Below, one piece after another: positions 1 through 10,800 of a stretch of DNA of 64,000 nt; the stretch's first letter is position 1, and every line of letters starts with the position of its first letter. The position numbers and the translations under genes were made by a program. The stretch is from CANMXU01 sp052030545 (GTDB lineage: Bacteria > Pseudomonadota > Gammaproteobacteria > Enterobacterales > Alteromonadaceae), in assembly GCF_052030545.1 (NCBI RefSeq), contig NZ_JBPDIH010000003.1, positions 1 to 64,000 on the forward strand, given 5' to 3'. Below the pieces are notes generated by a model that did not search any database, was not told the origin of the DNA, and saw nothing but the letters and a program-made list of their open reading frames with translations.

Positions 1-128
1 TCACCACCGTGTACTTTAGTTAATACTGCTGAGATAGCAGCTGTTAAAGTTGTTTTACCGTGGTCAACGTGTCCAATAGTACCAACGTTAACGTGCGGTT
101 TCGAACGTTCAAATTTTTCTTTAGCCAT
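1..128 (-). CDS. tuf: Elongation factor Tu, N-terminal part (cut by window edge)
   Basis: The first 42 codons read MAKEKFERSKPHVNVGTIGH and continue into the P-loop GHVDHGKTTL, which is the G1 motif of EF-Tu. EF-Tu brings aminoacyl-tRNA to the ribosome as a GTP complex. The ATG at 126-128 follows an AAGGT ribosome-binding site. It is the last gene of the str operon (rpsL-rpsG-fusA-tuf), as in other gammaproteobacteria. The rest of the gene lies beyond base 1. Confidence 0.97.
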   Translation of the reverse strand, partial: MAKEKFERSKPHVNVGTIGHVDHGKTTLTAAISAVLTKVHGG

Positions 129-151
129 TTTTCTATTACCTTAAAGTTTAA

Positions 152-176
152 TAAAAGCCCGGCCAAAAGACCGAGC
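152..176 (-). terminator. Attenuator-like hairpin between fusA and tuf
   Basis: Read on the minus strand, an 8-bp stem with two G-U pairs (157-164 against 169-176, UUUU loop) is followed by a short U run. It lies between the fusA stop and the tuf ribosome-binding site. It could cause partial termination or be a processing site. The stem is modest, so termination would be incomplete at best. Confidence 0.45.
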
Positions 177-196
177 CAGACTTTCAAAAAGCCTTA

Positions 197-2293
197 CTAA
201 GATTCAGTTATTTGGTCAGCAACATCTTTTGGTGCTTCATTATATTTATGAAACTCCATCGAGTATGATGCACGACCTTGTGTTGCACTACGTAAGTCAG
301 TAGCGTAACCAAACATTTCAGACAGCGGCACTAACGCGTTCACTACCTTTGAACCAGCTGGACCTTCGTCCATGCCATCGATCATCCCGCGACGACGATT
401 TAAGTCACCAACGACATCACCCATGTTTGCTTCTGGCGTAATCACTTCAACTTTCATCATAGGTTCTAAGATTACCGGAGACGCTTGTAGCGTTCCTTCT
501 CTAAAACCGATAGAAGCAGCGACTTTAAACGCCATTTCGTTTGAGTCAACGTCATGAAAAGAGCCGTCAAAAAGCGTAGCTTTAATATCTAACAAAGGAT
601 ATCCGGCTAATACACCGCTATCCATTTGTTCACGACAACCTTTTTCAACTGCGGGGATGAATTCTTTTGGAACACTTCCGCCAACAATTTCGTTAACAAA
701 CTCAAAACCACTGCCTTCAGGAAGCGGCTCTAATTTCAACCAAACATGACCATATTGACCACGACCACCTGATTGACGAACAAATTTACCTTCAACTTCA
801 ACAGATGAACGAATTGTTTCGCGGTAAGCAACTTGTGGCTTACCAACATTACATTCTACGCTAAATTCGCGTTTCATTCGTTCAACTAAGATATCGAGGT
901 GTAATTCCCCCATACCTGAGATGATGGTTTGCCCCGTTTCTTCATCAGATTCTACTCTAAATGACGGGTCTTCTGCTGCCAACTTACCAAGCGCAACACC
1001 CATTTTTTCTTGGGCCGCTAAAGTTTTTGGCTCAACTGCTACAGAAATTACTGGCTCAGGAAACTCCATACGTTCAAGTGTGATCACATGATTTGCATCA
1101 CATAGCGTATCACCGGTTGTGACCTCTTTTAGGCCAACAGCGGCGGCAATATCACCTGCACGTACTTCTTTTATTTCCTGACGATCATTTGCATGCATTT
1201 GCACGATACGACCAAAACGTTCTTTTTTCTGTTTAATAGCGTTATAAACACTGTCGCCAGTTTTTACGACACCAGAATATACTCTAAAGAAGGTTAGTGT
1301 ACCAACAAATGGGTCAGTGGCAATTTTAAATGCTAATGCAGCAAAAGGTGCATTGTCATCAGCTTCGCGACTGTCCTCAGTTTCGTCTTTGTCATCTTTA
1401 ATACCTTTTATCGCTTCTACTTCTGTAGGCGAAGGTAAATATTCGATAACAGCATCAAGTACTGCTTGTACACCTTTGTTCTTAAAGGCTGAGCCACATG
1501 AACAAAGGACAATTTCATTGTTTAGTGTACGAGTACGTAGCGCAGATTTAATTTCTGCTTCGGTTAAGTGACCTTCTTCAAGGTACTTATCCATTAATTC
1601 TTCAGAGGCTTCTGCGGCTTCAGAAACAAGATTTTCATGCCATTCTTCAGCAAGGTCTTGCATATCAGCAGGAATTTCTTCATAAGTGAAGGTCATGCCC
1701 TGGTCACTTTCGTTCCAGTTAATAGCCTTCATTTTAATGAGGTCAACAACTCCTGAGAAATCTTCTTCAGCACCAATTGCCAAATGAATTGGTACAGCAT
1801 TAGCTTCTAATCGAGAACCTAGTTGCTCAACAACCGATAAAAAGTCCGCACCTGTGCGGTCCATTTTATTAACAAAAACAATACGCGGAACGGAATATTT
1901 TTCCATTTGACGCCATACGGTTTCTGTTTGAGGTTGAACACCAGAAGAAGCACAAAGTACTAATACCGCACCATCTAGTACACGCAAAGAGCGCTCTACT
2001 TCAATAGTAAAGTCTACGTGACCTGGGGTGTCAATGATATTAATGCGATGGTCTTCAAATTGCGCGTCCATTCCTTTCCAGAAACAAGTGGTTGCAGCTG
2101 ATGTGATAGTAATACCACGTTCCTGCTCTTGCTCCATCCAATCCATGGTGGCGGCGCCATCATGAACTTCGCCGATCTTATGGGAAAGACCAGTATAGAA
2201 AAGTACCCTTTCTGTTGTTGTCGTTTTACCGGCATCGACATGAGCACAAATACCAATATTTCGGTAACGCTCAATAGGGGTTGTACGAGCCAC
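197..2293 (-). CDS. fusA: Elongation factor G
   Basis: Translocation GTPase of the ribosome. From the GTG start the protein has 698 residues, close to the E. coli length. G1 AHVDAGKT is at about residues 17-24, followed by the DTPGH (G3) and NKMD (G4) motifs, then EF-G domains II-V. The reading frame is open upstream to an ATG at 2320, but the GTG at 2293 is preferred: it follows a GAGGA ribosome-binding site at 7-nt spacing and gives VARTTPIERYRNIG, which aligns with the E. coli start MARTTPI. It sits between rpsG and tuf in the str operon. Confidence 0.97.
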   Translation of the reverse strand: MARTTPIERYRNIGICAHVDAGKTTTTERVLFYTGLSHKIGEVHDGAATMDWMEQEQERGITITSAATTCFWKGMDAQFEDHRINIIDTPGHVDFTIEVERSLRVLDGAVLVLCASSGVQPQTETVWRQMEKYSVPRIVFVNKMDRTGADFLSVVEQLGSRLEANAVPIHLAIGAEEDFSGVVDLIKMKAINWNESDQGMTFTYEEIPADMQDLAEEWHENLVSEAAEASEELMDKYLEEGHLTEAEIKSALRTRTLNNEIVLCSCGSAFKNKGVQAVLDAVIEYLPSPTEVEAIKGIKDDKDETEDSREADDNAPFAALAFKIATDPFVGTLTFFRVYSGVVKTGDSVYNAIKQKKERFGRIVQMHANDRQEIKEVRAGDIAAAVGLKEVTTGDTLCDANHVITLERMEFPEPVISVAVEPKTLAAQEKMGVALGKLAAEDPSFRVESDEETGQTIISGMGELHLDILVERMKREFSVECNVGKPQVAYRETIRSSVEVEGKFVRQSGGRGQYGHVWLKLEPLPEGSGFEFVNEIVGGSVPKEFIPAVEKGCREQMDSGVLAGYPLLDIKATLFDGSFHDVDSNEMAFKVAASIGFREGTLQASPVILEPMMKVEVITPEANMGDVVGDLNRRRGMIDGMDEGPAGSKVVNALVPLSEMFGYATDLRSATQGRASYSMEFHKYNEAPKDVADQITES

Positions 2294-2397
2294 AATTACA
2301 TCCTCTTTCTGAGAACTCATTTCTCAGATTATAAAAACAGGTAACGACTGCTTGCATTAATTGCTTAATACGCACAGTCGCCACTGCGTTTACTTTC

Positions 2398-2871
2398 CTA
2401 CCAACGGTAGTGAGCAAACGCTTTGTTAGCTTCAGCCATACGGTGAACGTCTTCACGTTTCTTAACCGCTGAACCTTTGCTGTCAGACGCATCTAACATT
2501 TCGTTAGCTAGGCGCTGAGCCATTGATTTTTCACCACGTTTACGAGCTGCTTCAACTAACCAACGCATGGCTAGTGCATTACGACGCACTGGACGTACTT
2601 CAACTGGAACTTGGTAAGTAGAACCACCTACACGGCGAGATTTAACTTCCACTTGTGGGCGGATGTTATCTAACGCTTCTTCGAATAACTCAAGGTGAGT
2701 TTTCTCAGAGTTCTTTTCAGTTAAAATATCTAATGCACCGTAAACAATTTTTTCGGCAGTAGATTTCTTACCATCAACCATAAGGATGTTGATGAATTTT
2801 GCTAAAAGTTCGTTATGGAACTTAGGATCTGGCAATATTTTTCGTTGCCCTACGACGCGTCTTCTTGGCAT
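2398..2871 (-). CDS. rpsG: 30S ribosomal protein S7
   Basis: A 157-residue protein starting MPRRRVVGQRKILPDP, with the S7 core motifs GGSTYQVPVEVRP and RRNALAMRWL that contact the 3' domain of 16S rRNA. S7 nucleates assembly of the 30S head, and in E. coli it represses translation of its own operon. It lies between rpsL (74-bp gap) and fusA. The length matches the short form of S7. Confidence 0.97.
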   Translation of the reverse strand: MPRRRVVGQRKILPDPKFHNELLAKFINILMVDGKKSTAEKIVYGALDILTEKNSEKTHLELFEEALDNIRPQVEVKSRRVGGSTYQVPVEVRPVRRNALAMRWLVEAARKRGEKSMAQRLANEMLDASDSKGSAVKKREDVHRMAEANKAFAHYRW

Positions 2872-2945
2872 CTTAATTCTCCGTTATATTCAGGAATAAC
2901 CCAAAATGTTAAATTTGTTAATTTGGCCTTACTTTACGGAAACCG

Positions 2946-3320
2946 TTAAGATTTAGGGCGCTTTGCACCGTACTTAGAACGGCCTTGTCTTCTGTCGCTT
3001 ACACCTGAACAATCAAGTGCGCCACGAACGGTGTGGTAACGCACACCTGGTAAATCTTTTACACGACCACCGCGAATTAAAATAACGCTATGCTCTTGTA
3101 AGTTGTGACCTTCACCACCGATGTATGAAGTAACTTCGTAGCCGTTAGTTAAACGAACACGAGCAACTTTACGTAGTGCTGAGTTTGGTTTCTTTGGTGT
3201 AGTTGTGTACACACGGGTACATACGCCACGACGTTGAGGACAGGCTTGTAACGCTGGAACGTTACTTTTTTGTACCTGTCTGACACGTGGTTTACGTACC
3301 AATTGGTTAATAGTTGCCAT
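2946..3320 (-). CDS. rpsL: 30S ribosomal protein S12
   Basis: A 124-residue protein with the highly conserved streptomycin-site segment TTPKKPNSALRKVARVRLTNG and the loop containing GRVKDLPGVRYH. S12 sits at the decoding centre and controls fidelity. The lysine in TPKKPN is the wild-type residue, so the usual K43 streptomycin-resistance substitutions are absent. It is the first gene of the str operon, with its own promoter just upstream. Confidence 0.97.
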   Translation of the reverse strand: MATINQLVRKPRVRQVQKSNVPALQACPQRRGVCTRVYTTTPKKPNSALRKVARVRLTNGYEVTSYIGGEGHNLQEHSVILIRGGRVKDLPGVRYHTVRGALDCSGVSDRRQGRSKYGAKRPKS

Positions 3321-3429
3321 TAAATAGCTCCTGATTAGTTAAACTTGTGTAAATTTCAATCAATGGGAAAATTTACACCCTTATAAACGTGAAAATCCGC
3401 AACCTCATATTCAATACACACGTGCACGG

Positions 3430-3459
3430 AATATAGGGTCGCGGAATTCTACTGGTCAA
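3430..3459 (-). promoter_or_regulatory. Sigma-70-type promoter of the str operon
   Basis: On the minus strand TTGACC (3454-3459) and TATATT (3430-3435) are separated by 18 bp, about 110 bp upstream of the rpsL start. The site would let rpsL-rpsG-fusA-tuf be transcribed independently of rpoBC. Confidence 0.6.
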
Positions 3460-3461
3460 GC

Positions 3462-3489
3462 ATTAAGCTGTCAAGTCTGACAGCTTAAT
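3462..3489. terminator. 12-bp perfect inverted repeat after rpoC
   Basis: ATTAAGCTGTCA and its exact complement are separated by AGTC, directly after the rpoC stop and just before the rpsL promoter. Neither side has a strong T run. It may be a weak terminator, an mRNA 3'-end stabiliser, or a processing site for the rpoBC message. Confidence 0.5.
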
Positions 3490-3506
3490 CACTTCAACTT
3501 TTTTAC

Positions 3507-6500
3507 TTACTCGTCAGCACCAGACATTAAATCGGCATTTAATGCGTCAGTTAATGCTTTTTCGGCATCTACTGCTGAAACCGTAGTTTCTTCTTCAACA
3601 GCATTTTTCTTACGAGCACGTTCTTGGTGATACGCATAACCGGTACCTGCCGGAATTAAGCGACCCACAATAACGTTTTCTTTCAAGCCACGTAAACTGT
3701 CTTTCTTACCTGCAACTGCAGCTTCAGTTAGAACACGTGTTGTTTCTTGGAAAGATGCCGCTGAGATAAATGACTCAGTAGCAAGTGATGCTTTCGTGAT
3801 ACCCATCATTAACATTTCAATTTCAGCTGGTTTCTTACCTTCAGCTTCAAGTTCACGGTTAGCAATGTTTACACGAGCAACTTCAACAATTTCACCTTTC
3901 AAGAATTCAGAATCACCTGCGTCTAAAATTTCACACTTACGGATCATCTGACGAACGATAACTTCGATGTGCTTATCGTTAATTTTTACACCTTGTAGGC
4001 GGTATACGTCTTGTACTTCGTTAACGATGTAGTTAGCAACTGGTGCAACACCACGAAGACGCAAGATGTCATGTGGAGACTCAGGACCATCGGCAATAAC
4101 TTCACCTTTTTGTACTGATTCACCTTCGAACACGTTAAGTTGACGCCATTTAGGGATCATCTCTTCGTATACTTCACCACTTGGCTGCGTGATTAATAAA
4201 CGTCGCTTACCTTTAGTTTCTTTACCGAAACCGATAATACCGGTTTTCTCAGCAAGGATAGCAGGCTCTTTTGGTTTACGTGCTTCAAATAAGTCAGCAA
4301 CGCGTGGTAGACCACCAGTAATATCACGAGTTTTTGAAGACTCTTGTGGAATACGTGCTAATGCGTCACCAATGTTTACTTCGGCGCCATCTTCTAGGTT
4401 AACAATTGCGTTACCTGGTAAGAAGTATTGTGCTGGAATTTCTGTACCAGCGATCATTACGTCATTACCTTGTGCGTCAACTAGTTTAACCATTGGGCGC
4501 ATTTCTTTACCCGCAGAACTACGTTGGTTCGCATCGGTTACAACAATTGATGATAAACCAGTAAGCTCATCAGTTTGACGAGTCATGGTTAAACCATCGA
4601 TAAGGTCGATGAATTTGATGTTACCCGCAACCTCAGTGATGATTGGATGCGTATGCGGATCCCAGTTTGCCACTGTTTCACCGGCTGCAATCGCTTCACC
4701 GTCTTTCTTCGCTAAGATTGAACCGTAAGGTACTTTATAGCGTTCTTTCTCACGACCTAGCTCATCAATAACGGTTAGTTCAGATGAACGTGAGGTAATG
4801 ACGATATGGTCATCAGAGTTAACAACAAACTTAGCGTTTTGAAGTTTCAGTGTACCCGTGTTTTTCACTTGTACGCTGTTCTCAGCTGATGCACGAGATG
4901 CAGCACCACCAATGTGGAACGTACGCATGGTAAGCTGTGTACCTGGTTCACCGATTGACTGTGCTGCCACAACACCAATCGCTTCACCTTGGTTGATCAT
5001 ATGACCACGAACCAAGTCACGACCGTAACAGTGTGCACAAATACCAAAGTCAGTTTCACAAGTAATAATTGAACGAACTTTTACGTTATCGACTGAATGC
5101 TCTTCAAGAACGTCACATAAACCTTCATCAATTAAGGTATTACGAGGAAGTAATACTTCTTCGGTACCTGGAATTAATACATCGTCACAAACTACACGAC
5201 CTAGAACACGCTCGCGTAATGGCTCAACAACATCACCACCTTCAATCAATGGCGTCATTAATAAACCGTCTTCAGTGCCACAGTCATGTTCTGTAACCAC
5301 TAAATCTTGTGCAACATCAACTAAACGACGAGTTAAGTAACCCGAGTTAGCTGTTTTAAGTGCCGTATCGGCCAAACCTTTACGCGCACCGTGAGTTGAG
5401 ATGAAGTACTGAAGTACGTTCAAACCTTCACGGAAGTTAGCGGTAATTGGTGTTTCGATGATTGAACCATCTGGTTTAGCCATCAGACCACGCATACCCG
5501 CTAGCTGACGGATCTGAGCGGCACTACCACGAGCACCCGAGTCAGCCATCATGAAGATAGAGTTGAAAGAGTCTTGCTCTTCTGGCTCACCGTCACGGTT
5601 AATAACGGTTTCTTTTGATAAGTTGTCCATCATCGCTTTTGATACTTTTTCATTCGCAGATGACCAAATATCAATAACTTTGTTGTACTTCTCACCAGCA
5701 GTTACAAGGCCTTGCTCGAACTGCTCTTGAATTTCAGCAACTTCTTCTTCAGCGCCTTCGATAATAGTGTATTTCGCATCTGGAATTACCATATCGTCGA
5801 TACCAACTGACGCACCAGCGACCATTGCGTAATGGAAACCTGTATACATAATGTGGTCAGCAAAGATAACTGTATCTTTTAAACCAAGGTTACGATATGC
5901 ATGGTTAATCAGTTTTGAAATTGGCTTTTTACCTAATGGCTGATCGATAAGCTCATACGGTAGTCCTTTAGGACATACTTGCCATAAGATTGCACGACCA
6001 ACAGTTGTATCACGCAATGTAGTATTAGCAACCAATTCACCTTCGCGATTACGAACGTGTTCAGTAATACGAATTTTAACACGAGCATGAAGTTCAGCAG
6101 CACCTGTACGGTATGCTTTTTCAGCTTCTTTTGTGTCAGCAAATACCATGCCTTCGCCTAAACCATTAACACGGTCACGCGTTAAGTAGTAAAGACCTAA
6201 TACAACATCCTGTGAAGGAACGATGATTGGCTCACCGTTAGCAGGTGATAATACGTTATTGGTCGACATCATTAACGTACGTGCTTCAAGCTGTGCTTCT
6301 AGTGTCAACGGTACGTGTACCGCCATTTGGTCACCATCGAAATCGGCGTTATATGCCGCACAAACTAATGGATGAAGGTGAATTGCTTTACCTTCAATTA
6401 GCACAGGTTCGAATGCTTGGATACCCAATCTATGAAGTGTTGGTGCACGGTTAAGCATTACCGGATGTTCACGAATTACTTCGTCTAATACATCCCATAC

Positions 6501-7721
6501 TTCTGCGCCTTCACGTTCTACTAATTTTTTAGCCGCTTTAATTGTAGTCGCTAAACCACGCGCTTCTAATTTACCGTAGATAAATGGTTTGAATAGCTCA
6601 AGTGCCATTTTCTTTGGAAGACCACACTGGTGTAAACGTAGTGTAGGACCAACAGTGATTACAGAACGACCTGAATAATCAACACGCTTACCTAGTAAGT
6701 TCTGACGGAAACGACCTTGCTTACCTTTGATCATATCGGCAAGTGATTTTAATGGGCGCTTGTTAGAACCTGTAATAGCACGACCACGACGACCGTTATC
6801 AAGAAGTGCATCAACAGACTCTTGTAACATACGTTTTTCGTTACGTACGATAATGTCTGGTGCTACTAAGTCTAGAAGACGTTTCAAACGGTTGTTACGG
6901 TTAATAACACGACGGTATAAATCGTTTAAGTCAGATGTCGCAAAGCGACCGCCATCTAGTGGCACTAGTGGACGTAAATCTGGTGGAAGGATCGGTAAAA
7001 CCGACATGATCATCCACTCTGGCTTGTTACCAGATTGGGCGAATGCTTCCATTAATTTTAAACGTTTAGTAATTTTCTTACGCTTAGTTTCACTACCAAT
7101 TTCTGGTAATTCTTCACGCATTTGAGCAACTTCACCATCAAGGTCGATTTGTTGCAATAAGGCTAGAACTGCTTCTGCACCCATTTTTGCATCAAATTCA
7201 TCACCATGCTCTTCTAACGCGTCAAGATATTCTTCTTCGGTTAGAATTTGGCTTTTCTCTAATGTGGTTAAACCAGGCTCTGTTACTACGTATGATTCGA
7301 AGTATAAAACACGTTCGATATCACGTAATGTCATATCTAGTAATAAACCAATACGCGATGGTAATGATTTTAAGAACCAAATATGTGCCACAGGGCTTGC
7401 TAATTCGATGTGCCCCATACGGTCACGACGAACTTTAGTTAATGTAACTTCAACGCCACATTTTTCACAAATAACACCACGATGCTTTAAACGCTTGTAT
7501 TTACCACAAAGACATTCGTAATCTTTTACTGGTCCAAAAATACGCGCGCAAAACAGACCATCACGTTCTGGTTTGAACGTACGGTAGTTGATTGTTTCAG
7601 GTTTCTTTACTTCACCAAAAGACCATGAACGAATCATGTCTGGTGATGCTAGCCCGATGCGAATACCATCGAACTCTTCTGTTTGATTTTGTTGCTTAAG
7701 AAACTTAAGTAAATCTTTCAC
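3507..7721 (-). CDS. rpoC: RNA polymerase subunit beta'
   Basis: A 1404-residue catalytic subunit. Seen in order are the N-terminal zinc-binding cysteines (CLCGKYKRLKHRGVICEKCG), the active-site loop NADFDGDQMAVH that holds the catalytic Mg2+, and the second zinc site near residues 810-900 (CETDFGICAHCYGRD). The C-terminal part carries the trigger-loop region MRTFHIGGAAS. The length is essentially that of E. coli (1407). It follows rpoB by 87 bp in the same transcript. Confidence 0.98.
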   Translation of the reverse strand: MKDLLKFLKQQNQTEEFDGIRIGLASPDMIRSWSFGEVKKPETINYRTFKPERDGLFCARIFGPVKDYECLCGKYKRLKHRGVICEKCGVEVTLTKVRRDRMGHIELASPVAHIWFLKSLPSRIGLLLDMTLRDIERVLYFESYVVTEPGLTTLEKSQILTEEEYLDALEEHGDEFDAKMGAEAVLALLQQIDLDGEVAQMREELPEIGSETKRKKITKRLKLMEAFAQSGNKPEWMIMSVLPILPPDLRPLVPLDGGRFATSDLNDLYRRVINRNNRLKRLLDLVAPDIIVRNEKRMLQESVDALLDNGRRGRAITGSNKRPLKSLADMIKGKQGRFRQNLLGKRVDYSGRSVITVGPTLRLHQCGLPKKMALELFKPFIYGKLEARGLATTIKAAKKLVEREGAEVWDVLDEVIREHPVMLNRAPTLHRLGIQAFEPVLIEGKAIHLHPLVCAAYNADFDGDQMAVHVPLTLEAQLEARTLMMSTNNVLSPANGEPIIVPSQDVVLGLYYLTRDRVNGLGEGMVFADTKEAEKAYRTGAAELHARVKIRITEHVRNREGELVANTTLRDTTVGRAILWQVCPKGLPYELIDQPLGKKPISKLINHAYRNLGLKDTVIFADHIMYTGFHYAMVAGASVGIDDMVIPDAKYTIIEGAEEEVAEIQEQFEQGLVTAGEKYNKVIDIWSSANEKVSKAMMDNLSKETVINRDGEPEEQDSFNSIFMMADSGARGSAAQIRQLAGMRGLMAKPDGSIIETPITANFREGLNVLQYFISTHGARKGLADTALKTANSGYLTRRLVDVAQDLVVTEHDCGTEDGLLMTPLIEGGDVVEPLRERVLGRVVCDDVLIPGTEEVLLPRNTLIDEGLCDVLEEHSVDNVKVRSIITCETDFGICAHCYGRDLVRGHMINQGEAIGVVAAQSIGEPGTQLTMRTFHIGGAASRASAENSVQVKNTGTLKLQNAKFVVNSDDHIVITSRSSELTVIDELGREKERYKVPYGSILAKKDGEAIAAGETVANWDPHTHPIITEVAGNIKFIDLIDGLTMTRQTDELTGLSSIVVTDANQRSSAGKEMRPMVKLVDAQGNDVMIAGTEIPAQYFLPGNAIVNLEDGAEVNIGDALARIPQESSKTRDITGGLPRVADLFEARKPKEPAILAEKTGIIGFGKETKGKRRLLITQPSGEVYEEMIPKWRQLNVFEGESVQKGEVIADGPESPHDILRLRGVAPVANYIVNEVQDVYRLQGVKINDKHIEVIVRQMIRKCEILDAGDSEFLKGEIVEVARVNIANRELEAEGKKPAEIEMLMMGITKASLATESFISAASFQETTRVLTEAAVAGKKDSLRGLKENVIVGRLIPAGTGYAYHQERARKKNAVEEETTVSAVDAEKALTDALNADLMSGADE

Positions 7722-7808
7722 ACTCTATCTCCTGTCGGAGTTAAATACGGAGAGAGCAGCGAACCGCTCTCTATGTACTGATAATTAATCAGCAATTCAG
7801 CTTAGGAA

Positions 7809-10800
7809 CTATTCCTGATCTAACTCGATGTTAATACCTAACGAGCGGATCTCTTTCAACAATACGTTGAATGACTCAGGAATACCTGGTTCCATGCGGT
7901 GATCACCGTCAACTAAGTTTTTATACATCTTAGTACGACCGTTAACATCATCCGACTTAACAGTAAGCATTTCTTGTAGGGTATAAGCAGCACCGTATGC
8001 TTCTAATGCCCATACTTCCATCTCACCGAAACGCTGACCACCAAATTGCGCTTTACCGCCTAGTGGTTGCTGAGTAACTAAGCTATAAGAACCAGTAGAA
8101 CGAGCATGCATTTTGTCATCAACTAAATGGTTTAGTTTCAACATGTACATGTAACCTACCGTTACTGGACGTTCAAATTGACGACCCGTACGACCATCAG
8201 TTAATACAAACTGACCGCTTTCTGGCATATCCGCTAATTTGAATAGCTCTTTAATTTCTTTCTCTGCTGCACCATCAAATGCTGGTGTTGCAATTGGTAA
8301 ACCGGCACGTAAGTTACCTGCTAAACGCATCACTTCGTCATCCGAGAAACTTGCAATATCAACTTCTTGACGAGATTCACCTACGTTATAAACATCTTGT
8401 AAGAAGTTACGTAATTTGTGAATTTCTTGTTGCGCTTCAAGCATACGGTTGATTTTTTCACCAACACCACGAGCAGCCATACCTAAATGAGTTTCTAGGA
8501 TCTGACCGATGTTCATACGCGATGGTACACCTAACGGGTTAAGTACGATATCAACTGGTACACCGTGCTCATCGTATGGCATATCTTCAACAGGTACTAC
8601 GTTTGAAATAACACCTTTGTTACCATGACGACCCGCCATTTTATCACCTGGCTGAATGCGACGTTTAACCGCTAAGTAAACCTTAACAATTTTTAATACG
8701 CCTGGTGCTAAGTCATCACCTTGAGTGATCTTACGACGCTTAATTTCAAACTTCTTATCAAAGTCTGCTTTAATGTTGTCGTATTGCTCAGCAATTTGCT
8801 CTAGCTCAGATTGTTGTTCTTCATCGCTTAAGTTTTGGATTAACCAGTTCGCACGAGACATACCATTTAGGTCAGCTTCGTTCAAACCAGCAGATAACAA
8901 TAACTTCTTAGCGCGAGCATAGATACCGTCTTCTAAAATGCTGAATTCGTCACCTAAATCTTTCTTAACTTCTTTAAGTTGTAATTCTTCAATTTCGACA
9001 GCACGTTTATCTTTTTCTACACCGTCACGGGTGAAGATTTGTACATCGATGATAGTACCTGAAACAGAGTTTGGTACACGTAAAGAGCTGTCTTTAACGT
9101 CAGCTGCTTTTTCACCGAAAATAGCACGTAGTAGTTTTTCTTCTGGCGTAAGTTGTGTTTCACCTTTAGGTGTCACTTTACCTACTAAGATATCGCCACC
9201 GTTAACTTCTGCACCAATGTATACAACACCAGCTTCATCAAGTTTTGATAATGCAGACTCACCAACATTAGGAATATCAGAAGTAATTTCTTCACTACCT
9301 AATTTAGTGTCACGAGCGATACAGCTTAATTCTTGAATGTGGATCGTAGTAAAACGATCTTCCATCGCTACACGCTCAGATAACAACATTGAATCCTCAA
9401 AGTTGTAACCATTCCAAGGCATGAACGCGATACGCATGTTTTGACCTAGCGCCAATTCACCCATATCAGTTGATGGACCATCTGCTAATACGTCACCGCG
9501 TGTTACTGGCTCACCCATACGACACACTGGACGTTGGTTGATACACGTATTTTGGTTAGAGCGGGTGTATTTAGTTAAGTTGTAAATATCAATACCTGCT
9601 TCACCAGCATGCATTTCATTTTCATTAACTTTAACAACGATACGTGAAGCATCAACGTAACTTACCACACCACCGCGTTTAGCAACGGCTGTAACACCAG
9701 AGTCTACTGCAACAATTTTTTCCATACCGGTACCAACAAGTGGCTTGTCCACTTTCAGTGTAGGTACAGCTTGACGTTGCATGTTCGATCCCATCAAGGC
9801 ACGGTTAGCATCATCGTGTTCTAAGAACGGAATAAGTGATGCAGCAACAGAAATAATTTGTTGTGGTGATACGTCCATATATTGAACAGTATCAGCAGAC
9901 ATTAGCGTAAATTCGTTTTTATGACGACACGGAACGTGTTCATCAGTTAACTTATTATCTTTGTCTAATTTTGCGTTCGCCTGTGCGATCACAAAGTTAC
10001 CTTCTTCGATAGCTGATAAATATTCAACTTCGTCAGTAACAAAACCGTTTTCAATTTTACGATAAGGTGTTTCTAAGAAACCAAAATCGTTAGTACGTGC
10101 GTAACATGAAAGCGAGTTGATCAAACCGATGTTTGGACCTTCCGGCGTTTCGATAGGACATACACGACCATAGTGAGTAGGATGTACGTCACGTACTTCA
10201 AAACCAGCACGTTCACGCGTCAAACCACCCGGCCCTAAAGCAGAGATACGACGTTTATGGGTAACTTCAGACAACGGGTTGTTCTGATCCATAAATTGCG
10301 ATAACTGCGAAGAACCAAAGAATTCTTTAACTGCTGCTGAAATCGGCTTAGCATTGATTAAATCTTGCGGCATAATTGCGTCAAGATCACCTAATGATAA
10401 ACGTTCACGTACAGCACGCTCTACACGCACTAAACCAACACGGAATTGGTTTTCTGCCATTTCACCAACAGAGCGAATACGACGGTTACCTAAGTGATCG
10501 ATATCATCAACATCGCCTTTACCATCACGAATACTAATCAAGGTTTTCATTACCGAGATAATATCTTCGTTTGATAAAATACCAGAACCTGCATCTTCGC
10601 TGTTGCCAACACGACGGTTGAACTTCATGCGACCAACAGTTGATAGGTCATAACGCTCTAACGAAAAGAATAAATTCGCAAATAAGGTTTCTGCGGCATC
10701 TTTTGTTGGTGGCTCACCTGGGCGCATCATACGGTAGATTTCAACAAGCGCTTCTAGGCGGTTAGTTGAGCTGTCGATGCGTAAGGTATCAGACATATAT

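Noticed and set aside
2294..2320. Upstream ATG for fusA
   Set aside because: The GTG at 2293 has the better ribosome-binding site and matches the conserved N-terminus.
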